The notes under the pieces were generated by a model. That model was not told where the DNA came from, ran no database searches, and worked only from the letters and a program-made list of their open reading frames with translations. The position numbers and the translations under genes are program-made. Positions 47,791 through 58,905 of a stretch of 64,000 nucleotides of DNA are shown in pieces; within the stretch, counting starts at the first letter, position 1, and every line of letters starts with the position of its first letter. Source of the DNA: Trichoplusia ni (taxonomy: Eukaryota; Arthropoda; Insecta; Lepidoptera; Noctuidae); contig NC_039486.1 in NCBI RefSeq assembly GCF_003590095.1, forward strand, positions 1,674,001 to 1,738,000, written 5' to 3'.

Positions 47791-49175
47791 TTTGTTAGCG
47801 TGATAAAACGTCTGCTCTGTACGTATTAAGTTCAAAGTGTTTATGTTTTCTATGAAGAACGATTTTCATTTGGTTTTAAAAGCGATTTAAGTAAAAGACC
47901 ACCCCGTGCCTACTAATGGGAACGTTTAATAAAAGGTTTAAGTTAAGGGGTAGAGGTGACAAATAATGTTAAGTTATGGTTATCTTACAGATATTATTAG
48001 GTCGAATAAATTCCGCTAGTAAATAAGTTTTTTTTAATGAATTCTGATCTAGTTTGTGTTCATTATGCAATTGTTATAATTTTCTGGTCAAAAAAAAATA
48101 AAAAGTGTTGTTAAGAACAAAATTAGATAACTACTCTACATTACTGACACAATTACTGGTTAAAAACTTAAATAAGTTTTGTTTGAAACAATATTAGGTA
48201 TTTGTTAAAATAATATCAACCCAACAGATTTCTTTCGTTTTGTATTCACACAATTTAACTTCAAGTAATTCATTACAACAGTCATAAAAATCAGGTATTA
48301 TAAAACATCGGCACATCTCACTTGAAAACCTTTATGTGGGATCGTACAATTTGTGATGTACGTTGAATTCAGGAGTCCATTGCGAGGAACATAAAATCAA
48401 GATTTATTGTAGGCCTTCTAGGCTTATGGGGTACGGCGTTAGCCAGTGGGCTACTAAACCACCATAAAAATCAGATTGAAGGGAAAGGAATGCTAATGCT
48501 GAACATTTTATTCAGCCTTTTGAGAGATTTTATTGGTACGACTTGTAGGGGTGGGTCCAGTTTTTTATTGAATTATTTTCCACGTTTTTGTGAGTACCAA
48601 AGAATTTTTTATATTGAAATGTAGGTACCTAAGCATCCTTTCAAATTGTTATACGCTTTAAAATATAATTATTGTTTTTGCGTTTATAAAATAAACACAA
48701 ACATTATAAGTACTAGGCATAACTAGATATGGGTACAAAGCGGTTCAGATTTATTCGGTAAGAGTCTGACACTACCCCTAGAAAGTAGCTGTCCACGAAG
48801 ATTCCTCACCTCACCAAAACAAGGGTGTAAAAACTAAAATAACTAAAATCCCACCACCAAAATACAGTAAACCACGCGAATACCCATTTAGCTCCTGGCT
48901 ACATTAGAAGGCATCATTAAATACCGACTTACAAAGTAAACACACACTGACATTTGGTTCACAATCTTCTAGCCGATCAGTGGAATACATTAGACTTAAT
49001 AAAGGGAGCCAGGTTCTTTTCATTAGCAAGACACCGGGATATCTTGATGGAGTCTGAAACTGCAGGGCTGCTACGAGGCATTGTGGGAATCCCTATTTAG
49101 GTACTTTAAATGTGACCGGGAAGGACTCATGTCTTTGACAGTTTTTTAGTAAAACGTTAAAATAATCCCTTGTAA
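47791..49175. other. Non-coding stretch
   Basis: No gene or repeat family recognised. Confidence 0.5.
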
Positions 49176-49240
49176 AGTTATTATTATTATTATGTCTGAA
49201 ATGTCTCACTGTTGGGCAAAGGCTTTCTAACTCTTCTTCC
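49176..49240 (-). mobile_element. LINE 3' tail fragment with (TTA)n end
   Basis: TTATTATTATTATTATG, then TCACTGTTGGGCAAAGGCTT. The reverse complement gives AAGCCTTTGCCCAACAGTGA and an ATA/TAA repeat, so it is the GGCCTATGCCCAGCAGTGG tail in the opposite direction. Confidence 0.65.
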
Positions 49241-50099
49241 ATTAATACAAGTTCAGCTTAGAGATACGACGACATACTGTAGGTAAACATTACTTTGGTA
49301 CTAAGTCCTTTAAAGCTGACTTCTAAAATTGAAGGTAATAAGTTAAGAAGTTGAAATTAACAACACTTACTTAATTTTATTCTTAATGTAAAACATTTTA
49401 GAACAACTCTTTTTGTTACTTGCTCCTAGTTACACAACGCTTCGTCAACTTAAAATCAATGTACTAAGACGCTTTCGCCATAAAACCTGATCCCAATCCG
49501 TAAAGCCATATGTAGGTTACCTAGGGCTTTCAATTCGCCTAATAATCTTCACCCGACAAAAGTCTGCATAAAGTACCCCAATATGCAAAACTCCAGTGTG
49601 AATATGTGACAGCCCTAAATCTAAGACTACTGTGGCTACCCGGAATTGACCGCGCTGATCGACGTCTCTTCTTTAGTTTTTTTTCTTACTAATTAGTATA
49701 ATGAGGTGTTTTGTGTTTAGTTAAAACGACATATCGCTTTTTTGTCGCTAATTGGTGGTATGTGAGTTCCTATAAAGTTTTCGTTTTTCAGTCTGTAGTG
49801 GTTGCGTCTATTAATATATCCCTTCGAAACGTGGAGGCTTAGGTACTTGCTGAGAATAAAACAGTAGGCCTTCAATGCTACTTCTGAAATCCATTTTTTA
49901 AGCACTAAAATGCTCCGATTCCCAGGAATTGAATGGTCAATTTGAAACTTTCACAGAAATAGTGAGAAGAGAGTACCAAATCAGGTTGCACTACCGTATT
50001 CGTATAGGTAAGTAAATTGATTCTTCATTCAATCCATTATTCATATTTATAAACTAGTTGTCCACTTTTGGACACTAGTCTCTTTAGTTAATCTTTGTG
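49241..50099. other. Non-coding stretch
   Basis: Nothing recognised; the ORF at 49717-49905 (minus) is featureless. Confidence 0.5.
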
Positions 50100-50175
50100 C
50101 ACGTGATTTGTATGTTTGTGGAACCCGCTGCGACACAAGGACTAAATTCCCTACTGCGGGAATCGTTATTAAAAA
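50100..50175 (+). mobile_element. SINE family C, 3' half only
   Basis: GTGATTTGTATGTTTGTGGA, ACCCGCTGCGACACAAGGAC, TAAATTCCCTACTGCGGGAA, TCGTTATTAAAAAA aligns along its length with 15412-15480. The tRNA-like head is missing, a 5' truncation normal for retroposons. Confidence 0.65.
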
Positions 50176-53100
50176 AGTTTTATTCATATTTTGAACTCCA
50201 AAAGCTTGAAGAAAAATCAAATATTGTCTTCATTTTGATCTCCTAGCACAAGTATTCTAAGAGTCATGTTGAATACTTTTATTTTTAAATCGTTGTGAAA
50301 GTGTAATGGTACTTTCTACGATTAACATGTAATTGCCCTTGCTAACATGAGAATAATTTGTATACACGTGAGAGTTCTTGTAAGCAATGTTTTTGATTAA
50401 CCTCCTTTTGATTTGACCTCAATGTTTTTAAATGTAATTATTATCTGCCATAGTCGACCCAGTGGAGGCGCCTAGATAACTTCCTCCTTCCAAAGGCGTT
50501 AGGTTTTTAACTTAAGAAAATTGTTTTTTTAAAGGTAAAAAATAATAACTATAAGGCACAAAAGGGACATACTATAGTGCATATTAGTATATTAATTAAG
50601 GTTCCTAACAACCAATTAAAAACAACAATAATTATTACAAAATAATAAACCACTGAAATTTTTCGGAAGTTTATTTATTTAACGTTTAGATAAAAACGTT
50701 TTATTTAAAATATAACTTCTTTTGTAATCTCACCAAATGGAGTACACATATCTATAGGTTAATTTTAAGTGACCCATTGAGATGTCTGTCTAATTATATT
50801 GTTAATTACAACCCAAAACACAGGCCATGACAGACCTCAATCAAAATTAGCAACGATATTTTAATTAGCTCTAAAGCAAACAATAATTAATATTCACTTA
50901 ACTCAGAAATAAATTAACACTAATCTAAGATCAGCAAAAAACGAGCCAAGTGCCAAAACAATAGACGAACAGATACAGATAGCAGAACAGCGAGTAAACG
51001 AAATTATTTCACGACGAATGCAATCCGCCGTCCGAAAACCAGATAATTGGATCGGAATCCAAGGCAAAACTGACAAAAAGTATATAGGATCAAGTTTTTA
51101 CACGCGTATTTGGTAGTATCATAATTTCTTGTCGGAGTCTTACGCCTTTTTTTTTCTTCAGTCGGGTCGGCCTTTTTTGATACGACCAGATAATTCCTGC
51201 GTCGACCGGCATTCTGAATAAATGTTGGCTACTTATTGTACTGACCGTACAACATATGCGTTATGTAAGAGCTGGGCTGTTTTTTGTATTTTTTTGTGCA
51301 GGATTCCAGTTATTGTTCCGTAATGGGGTGTGATAAAGCATTTTTATGAATTTAATTCCTTTTATTTCGTGTGTCGAATTTTGTTTTGTGATTCTTTGTT
51401 TGGTTGTGTCTAGTGTCGCGTGTTACGTGATGAAATAAATTATTTGAGTATCATAACTTTAAGTGTCGTTCCTCAATTTTTATTTTTTGTGTCTTGTCTT
51501 TTTGACGTCGTTATTTTTATAGACTACAATCCAGGATCTTTAAGACTATTATTGGTGATTAGAAAAATATTTTAACCTTTTAAAAAAGTTTGTATTCTGG
51601 AGCAAAATGCTTAAATAAATAAAAAAACACGTTTTCTATAACTTTCTATTTTTTTTTAATCTTTTTCATTTTGTACCTACAATTGTTAACAAAAATGTTT
51701 CACCCATCATTCCCGTATTATACTTACATACAAACACAGTCGCTAATATTCATTGTATCATTCTTTATTCGCCTGAATATGCCATTAAAATGCCTATTAT
51801 AATCGAAGCCAACAACGCAATTACAACATAATACAAATATGGCATTGTACTGAATAACATTATTTAAACCAAATATTGGCGGCCGATCTGATAAATACAC
51901 CGACGGTACAGTCGCGGTAACAAGTGGAATGGATTGTTTTTATGTTTTATTTTTGGGTTTTTTTATTTTATAAAAATGTGGAAGCGTTTTTATTGCAATT
52001 TATTTCGAGTAAATTGCATTAAGGCTGTTTAATATTAAGGGTAATATAAACAATATTTTTTCAAAACCATTTTGTCACCTAAATAGTAATCTGATACAAA
52101 AATAAATACATGAACGGTTTCTTTTTCATATCAAAAATAATTAAATTGATATAAGTTTTAAAAAGCATATCTATAAATTCGTGAAAATAATCAATATACT
52201 CACATCATTATAATCACTACATTTGATAAAACAGGTGACCATAGTATCACTGGGTATTATCAAATTACAAAACCTCATTTACACGATGTTTCGAAAAACA
52301 AATGTTCTTTTACTTTCAACACCGAATTCCTACACATTATTTAAATAATTTAAACGCCTAACATAAAAAGATATCGCGAAAGAAAAAAACGATCTTGCCG
52401 TATTAAATTACACATTAAAATAAAACAAAAGGTATATTAATATATTTAAAATCAAACTTCATTGATAAAACAAAATAGTTGCGGCTTCTTATAGTTTTTA
52501 TTGCCGCGATAAGTAAGTTTTTATGCAAATTGTAGTTAAGATTTGTGTTAGCGACAATACTTTGGAATGTCTACAAGTCTTTAATATGGGAGCTGAGAAA
52601 TATTTTTAGGTAACGAGTAATTTGCTGATTCATTGTTCTGGATCCGTTTTGGGAATTGCATTTGTGTAGGTGGTGGTGACAATACAACTATCATAGAGTT
52701 TCAGTGCCTTGATCGCTTTATCGGCATAATTATAATGTACAGTTGTGTTCTTGATCCAAGAAAAAAGACAGCAGAACGTCAAAAGAATAAGACATCCAAC
52801 GATTAGGGATACAAGAGATTTCTATTCTTTTTTTTAATCTTGCTTGCCAAGATTTTGATTTTTAAGGAAAACCTTAATAAAAAATCATGCTCATACATAT
52901 ATTTCTTAAAAGTGTAAGTCCGATTTGGTTCGGAAGCCTATTTCCTATTCCCACTGCAACAGTTATACCCTTTTACGACTGTCGATTCTTTGGCATTGCT
53001 CACGAAATTTCGCAAATTAAAACCCGAAACCGAAGCTGTCACCTTCGTTTGTCTCCAAAAGCGATATACCATTGTCTTTGAAGTCGGTTACTTGATACCC

Positions 53101-55670
53101 TTTTCAAACCTCCTTACCAAACTCCAATGGAATTTAAACTCTATTCTCCTTCACCCACGAATGTTGTTCCAGTGAATTTTGGGGAGGGTTACGACATTTC
53201 GTCTCGTTTGGAAGTAGTATTTATGTCATGTACCTGGCTTTTCGTCTGTCGGGAGACCTATTTATTGCCGGTTACCAAAACTCGAATGAATTGATAATTC
53301 GAAACGTTTTGTAAAGGTCCTTAGACTTGGGTACTTAAAAAATAAGACTGTAACTCGTTTCAAGACTGATGATGATAGTATAAAATATGAGAGGGAAAAA
53401 ATTACTCCTAAAAGTAATCCCTATTATAATCAGCTCAAAGTTCAATCTTCAGTAGCCTAAGGTATACCATATTAAATGAATGTGGACAATTTATCCTTAG
53501 TTCTGGTGGTCTTAGTGAACCTTTCAGAACCATATCGATTGCCTGCTCGAAATATACCATCCCTGGCAAAACTAAATATCACAGCTACACTAAAAAACCT
53601 TCTCTCATCATACGAACATAGCAGATATAGCTGTGTATACTTGAATTTCTGCTTACCACCAGAGCAAAAAAGAGCGTGAAGTTGAATTCTTTAAAGAGAA
53701 TGTTTGATTAGATACGCGTGGACCAGTTTTGTTGTTGAAAAACAAATTCAGACAAACAACCTACGCGATACAAGTTATTTTAATCAGTTATTACGGCTGC
53801 TTCTTAGTTATTTTCTAGTATATTAGTTTGCATTTGAGTCAGTCAAGTGCGATTTGAGAATATCGTTGGTTATATTTTTCTGTCTTTTTCTGTTCAGACT
53901 TTTTGATGGTGATCACTGAGTTAATATTGCTATTAACACATAGTTAGGTGCAGTCGTTAGTATTATTAGTATTGTTATGGTCCACCAATGCTTTTGCTTT
54001 AACGTCTTTTCATTTAACATGGTGTCAAAAAAAAAAATTAACCTCATCATACTGTACTATCTCTGATTCAAATTCGAATAATTCTTACTTAAGCTTACCA
54101 AACTCGCTATCACCTACCTCATCAGGAACTTAACTTCTACCATCACTAGTACTATCCCATACGTCCTTCACAAGCGTTCACACAAAAACTGAAAACAAAA
54201 CAATCGACCATCAAAAGCAAAGGCTACAACGGTGTCAATTAAATCGTGCGCGCACAATTAACGAGAAGAGAATGTCCCGATGTGATCCTATCTGGTGACC
54301 CCAGTGGAGGGTATCGGGTAGCAAGTTCAGAACGGCTACCGTTGTTCCAAGCCTTGATATATTCTCCTGAACGTTTATTTTGCTCTTTGGAGGTTAATTG
54401 AATAAATTTAAGCTTTCGTTAATAAGATCTTGGTTGGTGGCATCGGCTTTTACATGATGTGTGAAACGAAATGTATTTAATTGCTCCCAGTTGTTTTGTT
54501 CACTCAAATTGTTCTGTACTGATTGTGCTTTTAATTTTGTAGACTGCATTTTTATAATTGGATATTCTTTTGTCACTTCTTTTTTTCGATCTTAACTACT
54601 TGACTGTGTATTATCATTCCTCTTCACGTTTTTGATATAGCGTCGTAATTTTTTTTCACTTTAGTAAGCCTTTTGTTAGCTTATAGGCCTTAAAACCATT
54701 TTTCATCACTTCCTAAACTAGTTATTCATTTTCATCACTACCATATCTTCTGTCATTATTATCAATGTTTTCTAATATCACAAGTTCCTCTTCAATAATG
54801 ATTGCATTGTCAACGCATTCTGGTACATCACCACATATTAATTACGCAGAATGATAATTAGTAACACAATCCAAGCTCATTTCCCATACAGTCTTGGGAA
54901 AATTATAACAATTTCTATTTGTTCGCACAATTTATAGCTGTCGTTATGAACGGATGTATACCACTTATTTTATTAGTGATAGATTTTCTTACTCTCATTA
55001 AGTTTTCAGGTCAGTTAGACTATAATTAATTAATAAGACTTTATTATAGTTTTTTTTTTCGTTTTATAGAATTGTTTTAAAGCGATTTCTTTGGAATCAT
55101 GTTAGCGAACATGTACCTTACATGTGCTTTGGACAATGAATTAGTAGTTTTACTTAGATGGCCTTTTGTTTATGAGTGTAAATCCTATTTTACTTCAAGT
55201 ACAGCTAAGGTTTAGTTAACCTACATCAATAAGTCATGGAATTCAGTGGAAATCCTCTTAAATTGGAACTGGAACTCAGAATGTCGCATTGTATTTCGAA
55301 TGCTCCCTTTTCTTTAGTTCCACTTCATATAGAAGTAAGGTTTAATAGCCAGTTTTATGTATTCAAAAAGAGGTTGTCATCTGTCAAATCGTGTTGGTGT
55401 TTACCATCTGGCATAACGCATAGAGCATTAAGAATACCCATTTTTGGCTGTACAGCATTCCAAACGTGCAAACAAAAATAGGCAATCCATAATTCATTTA
55501 CTTTTACACAAACCTATTAATAATTTCCTATGAATAAATATTCGGTTCAGAACTATAATGTAACCAGCCTATATGACTTATAACAGATTGATATTTCATC
55601 GACCTGTCATATTTATTACTAAAACCTTATTACAATGCAAAAGAGTCCAGTTTCGCACATTTCTCGCTAT
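50176..55670. other. Long non-coding stretch left of piggyBac
   Basis: No supported gene, RNA or repeat family in 5.5 kb. ORFs at 52887-53081, 53476-53679, 53948-54133 and 55236-55481 are short and featureless. A GC-richer patch at about 54220-54345 (AATCGTGCGCGCACAATT) includes the palindrome TGCGCGCA and is the only compositional landmark. Confidence 0.5.
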
Positions 55671-55674
55671 TTAA
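55671..55674. repeat. TTAA target-site duplication, left
   Basis: TTAA directly abuts the CCCTAG terminus of piggyBac. The same tetramer follows the other end, as expected for insertion at a single TTAA. Confidence 0.97.
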
Positions 55675-55737
55675 CCCTAGAAAGATAATCATATTGTGAC
55701 GTACGTTAAAGATAATCATGCGTAAAATTGACGCATG
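55675..55737 (+). repeat. piggyBac 3'-end terminal repeat: 13-bp TIR, 31-bp spacer, 19-bp repeat
   Basis: CCCTAGAAAGATA (55675-55687), a 31-bp spacer, then TGCGTAAAATTGACGCATG (55719-55737). The 63-bp arrangement is that of the transposon right end (downstream of the transposase gene). The 19-mer is nearly palindromic (TGCGT...ACGCA) and is the known site for the transposase C-terminal domain. The spacer contains a second, partial TIR-like word, AAAGATAATCATGCGT (55708-55723), which overlaps the start of the 19-mer. Confidence 0.96.
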
Positions 55738-55838
55738 TGTTTTATCGGTCTGTATATCGAGGTTTATTTATTAATTTGAATAGATATTAAGTTTTATTAT
55801 ATTTACACTTACATACTAATAATAAATTCAACAAACTA

Positions 55839-56033
55839 TTTATTTATGTTTATTTATTTATTAAAAAAAAACAAAAACTCAAAATTTCTTCTATAAAGTA
55901 ACAAAACTTTTAAACATTCTCTCTTTTACAAAAATAAACTTATTTTGTACTTTAAAAACAGTCATGTTGTATTATAAAATAAGTAATTAGCTTAACTTAT
56001 ACATAATAGAAACAAATTATACTTATTAGTCAG
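55839..56033 (-). terminator. piggyBac 3' UTR and polyadenylation signals
   Basis: Downstream of the transposase stop codon (56034-56036) the minus strand carries three overlapping or adjacent AATAAA hexamers. They appear as TTTATT on plus at 55853-55858, 55849-55854 and 55839-55844. This gives a 3' UTR of about 180-200 nt that ends inside the element, so the transcript need not read into host DNA. Confidence 0.75.
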
Positions 56034-57818
56034 TCAGAAACAACTTTGGCACATATCAATATTATGCTCTCGACAAATAACTTTTTTGCATTTTTTGCAC
56101 GATGCATTTGCCTTTCGCCTTATTTTAGAGGGGCAGTAAGTACAGTAAGTACGTTTTTTCGTTACTGGCTCTTCAGTACTGTCATCTGATGTACCAGGCA
56201 CTTCATTTGGCAAAATATTAGAGATATTATCGCGCAAATATCTCTTCAAAGTAGGAGCTTCTAAACGCTTACGCATAAACGATGACGTCAGGCTCATGTA
56301 AAGGTTTCTCATAAATTTTTTGCGACTTTGAACCTTTTCTCCCTTGCTACTGACATTATGGCTGTATATAATAAAAGAATTTATGCAGGCAATGTTTATC
56401 ATTCCGTACAATAATGCCATAGGCCACCTATTCGTCTTCCTACTGCAGGTCATCACAGAACACATTTGGTCTAGCGTGTCCACTCCGCCTTTAGTTTGAT
56501 TATAATACATAACCATTTGCGGTTTACCGGTACTTTCGTTGATAGAAGCATCCTCATCACAAGATGATAATAAGTATACCATCTTAGCTGGCTTCGGTTT
56601 ATATGAGACGAGAGTAAGGGGTCCGTCAAAACAAAACATCGATGTTCCCACTGGCCTGGAGCGACTGTTTTTCAGTACTTCCGGTATCTCGCGTTTGTTT
56701 GATCGCACGGTTCCCACAATGGTTAACTTATACGGTTCTTGTAGTAAGTTTTTTGCCAAAGGGATTGAGGTGAACCAATTGTCACACGTAATATTACGAC
56801 AACTACCGTGCACAGGCTTTGATAACTCCTTCACGTAGTATTCACCGAGTGGTACTCCGTTGGTCTGTGTTCCTCTTCCCAAATAAGGCATTCCATTTAT
56901 CATATACTTTGTACCACTGTCACACATCATGAGGATTTTTATTCCATACTTACTTGGCTTGTTTGGGATATACATCCTAAACGGACACCGTCCTCTAAAA
57001 CCAAGTAACTGTTCATCTATGGTCAAATGAGCCCCTGGAGTGTAATTTTGTATGCACTGATGGATAAAGAGATCCCATATTTTTCTAACAGGAGTAAATA
57101 CATCGTTTTCTCGAAGTGTGGGCCGTATACTTTTGTCATCCATTCTAAGACATCGTATCAAAAAATCAAAACGATCACGACTCATTACAGAGACGTACAC
57201 CATTGACAAAGATCGATCAAAGAGGTCATCTGTGGACATGTGGTTATCTTTTCTCACTGCTGTCATTACCAGAATACCAAAGAAAGCATAGATTTCATCT
57301 TCATTCGTGTCACGAAATGTAGCACCTGTCATAGATTCCCGACGTTTCAATGATATCTCAGCATTTGTCCATTTTACAATTTCCGAAATTATCTCATCAG
57401 TAAAAAATAGTTTGAAGCATAAAAGTGGGTCATATATATTGCGGCACATACGCGTCGGACCTCTTTGAGATCTGACAATGTTCAGTGCAGAGACTCGGCT
57501 ACGCCTCGTGGACTTTGAAGTTGACCAACAATGTTTATTCTTACCTCTAATAGTCCTCTGTGGCAAGGTCAAGATTTTGTTAGAAGCCAATGAAGAACCT
57601 GGTTGTTCAATAACATTTTGTTCGTCTAATATTTCACTACCGCTTGACGTTGGCTGCACTTCATGTACCTCATCTATAAACGCTTCTTCTGTATCGCTCT
57701 GGACGTCATCTTCACTTACGTGATCTGATATTTCACTGTCAGAATCCTCACCAACAAGCTCGTCATCGCTTTGCAGAAGAGCAGAGAGGATATGCTCATC
57801 GTCTAAAGAACTACCCAT
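56034..57818 (-). CDS. piggyBac transposase, 594 aa, intact
   Basis: DDD/D transposase that nicks the element ends, forms hairpins, excises the DNA and inserts it at TTAA; it acts in the nucleus. The first ATG (57816-57818) gives exactly the 594 residues known for IFP2 transposase. Residues 1-~116 are acidic and probably disordered. The RNase H-like catalytic core follows with D268 (in LTIDEQLLGF), D346 (in NITCDNWFTS) and D447/D450 (in GGVDTLDQM). Residues 551-571 are basic and correspond to the known nuclear localisation segment. The C-terminal cysteine-rich domain has C559, C562, C574, C577, C582, H585, C590 and C593, the cross-brace zinc-binding set that recognises the internal repeats. 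There is no stop, frameshift or intron. Compared with IFP2 as remembered, K81 (usually Arg) and T553 (usually Met) appear to differ. Antisense ORFs at 56539-56838 and 57478-57723 are shadows. Confidence 0.97.
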   Translation of the reverse strand: MGSSLDDEHILSALLQSDDELVGEDSDSEISDHVSEDDVQSDTEEAFIDEVHEVQPTSSGSEILDEQNVIEQPGSSLASNKILTLPQRTIRGKNKHCWSTSKSTRRSRVSALNIVRSQRGPTRMCRNIYDPLLCFKLFFTDEIISEIVKWTNAEISLKRRESMTGATFRDTNEDEIYAFFGILVMTAVRKDNHMSTDDLFDRSLSMVYVSVMSRDRFDFLIRCLRMDDKSIRPTLRENDVFTPVRKIWDLFIHQCIQNYTPGAHLTIDEQLLGFRGRCPFRMYIPNKPSKYGIKILMMCDSGTKYMINGMPYLGRGTQTNGVPLGEYYVKELSKPVHGSCRNITCDNWFTSIPLAKNLLQEPYKLTIVGTVRSNKREIPEVLKNSRSRPVGTSMFCFDGPLTLVSYKPKPAKMVYLLSSCDEDASINESTGKPQMVMYYNQTKGGVDTLDQMCSVMTCSRKTNRWPMALLYGMINIACINSFIIYSHNVSSKGEKVQSRKKFMRNLYMSLTSSFMRKRLEAPTLKRYLRDNISNILPNEVPGTSDDSTEEPVTKKRTYCTYCPSKIRRKANASCKKCKKVICREHNIDMCQSCF

Positions 57819-58111
57819 TTTATTATATATTAGTCACGATATCTATAACAAGAAAATATATATATAATAAGTTATCACGTAAGTAGAACATGAAATAACA
57901 ATATAATTATCGTATGAGTTAAATCTTAAAAGTCACGTAAAAGATAATCATGCGTCATTTTGACTCACGCGGTCGTTATAGTTCAAAATCAGTGACACTT
58001 ACCGCATTGACAAGCACGCCTCACGGGAGCTCCAAGCGGCGACTGAGATGTCCTAAACGCACAGCGACGGATTCGCGCTATTTAGAAAGAGAGAGCAATA
58101 TTTCAAGAATG
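57819..58111 (-). promoter_or_regulatory. piggyBac 5' leader and promoter region
   Basis: About 290 bp lie between the transposase ATG and the 5' terminal repeat. In the known element this interval carries the transposase promoter and start site, and also contributes to efficient transposition. It holds an AT-only run (around 57856-57870) close to the gene. It also holds an internal TIR-like word, AAAGATAATCATGCGT (57940-57955 on the plus strand), identical over 16 bp to part of the other end. The exact transcription start cannot be seen. One base at 58058 (C on plus) appears to differ from the IFP2 sequence as remembered. Confidence 0.8.
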
Positions 58112-58146
58112 CATGCGTCAATTTTACGCAGACTATCTTTCTAGGG
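58112..58146 (-). repeat. piggyBac 5'-end terminal repeat: 13-bp TIR, 3-bp spacer, 19-bp repeat
   Basis: Read on the minus strand: CCCTAGAAAGATA (58146-58134), spacer GTC, then TGCGTAAAATTGACGCATG (58130-58112). This is the 35-bp left-end layout, on the promoter side of the transposase. Both repeats are identical to those at the other end. Confidence 0.96.
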
Positions 58147-58150
58147 TTAA
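58147..58150. repeat. TTAA target-site duplication, right
   Basis: TTAA follows the CTAGGG terminus and matches the left copy. The pre-insertion locus would have had one TTAA between CTCGCTAT and AACAATATT. Confidence 0.97.
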
Positions 58151-58724
58151 AACAATATTAATAATTATTTATGAAGACACATAGACATATTATACAGATT
58201 TAAAATCGACAATATGGTCAAAAAGATTCCAAGTTTCAGATTGGCGTAAAAAATAACCGGTTTTGTCTATGGATGGAATTTAAAAACTATTAATTATTTA
58301 TGCAGTGGCTACGTTTGTGTTTCGGTCAATATGAAAAATGTCTGTTGAATTAATTAGAAATGTCATAATTTATGCATTTTATAAATGATGTTTTATTATG
58401 ATTTAGCTATAAATAGGAGATTATTGCAGCGTATATGGAGATTTGAATGGATACTAATCTTTTAAAGTCCACAAAATAAGATCATGTTTTCGACTGGAGT
58501 TTTGTATATTATTAATACTTTTTGCAGCAACCACATTTTTTATGTTTGAGTGGGTTTCTAGTTTTATTAGACTAGCTTAACTTAATCGTCTCAAAAATAT
58601 TCATTAATCAATACCTTTCTATAGTCAACCGTCATCATTGCATCATGGACAAAGTAGCGAAAAATTTGCTGTTTGATATTCAACGTTTCTATCATTTTTG
58701 TAAACATAAGATACGTTTCTAGGG
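58151..58724. other. Non-coding stretch right of piggyBac
   Basis: AT-rich host DNA; nothing recognised. Confidence 0.5.
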
Positions 58725-58905
58725 TTTTTTATAAAAGAAAACCTAATTACTAGGGCCTCGCTGTCCTTCTATCTATTACTCGGACCTTATGAACCGTCAT
58801 AGTTAGACAGCTGTTATTTTATTAAAAAATTAAAACTTTGAATCGAGTATCAGTACGGTAATAAATATGATTGGTGACAAATATTTTCGCACAATTTCTG
58901 TTCCG
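58725..58905 (+). mobile_element. Repeat family B, diverged copy
   Basis: TTTCTAGGGTTTTTTATAAA, CCTAATTACTAGGGCCTCGC, TGTCCTTCTATCTATTACTC, TTATGAACCGTCATAGTTAG: the same block order as at 16880. Confidence 0.6.

Larger units (their letters stand above)
55675..58146 (-). mobile_element. piggyBac: Complete piggyBac DNA transposon (2472 bp)
   Basis: A class II cut-and-paste transposon that targets TTAA and excises precisely. The sequence runs from CCCTAG at 55675 to CTAGGG at 58146, giving 2472 bp, the length known for the original Trichoplusia ni (IFP2) element. TTAA flanks both sides. The 13-bp terminal repeat CCCTAGAAAGATA occurs at 55675-55687 and inverted at 58134-58146. The 19-bp internal repeat TGCGTAAAATTGACGCATG occurs at 55719-55737 and inverted at 58112-58130. 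The spacers are 31 bp (55688-55718) and 3 bp (58131-58133), which matches the known asymmetry of piggyBac. The transposase ORF between the ends is uninterrupted and transcribed from right to left, so the element's 5' end is at 58146. No decay is visible, which suggests recent insertion and possible autonomy. Family assignment is very sure; activity is inference. Confidence 0.98.

Noticed and set aside
56539..56838. 99-aa plus-strand ORF inside piggyBac
   Set aside because: Antisense shadow of the transposase coding sequence; the same applies to 57478-57723.
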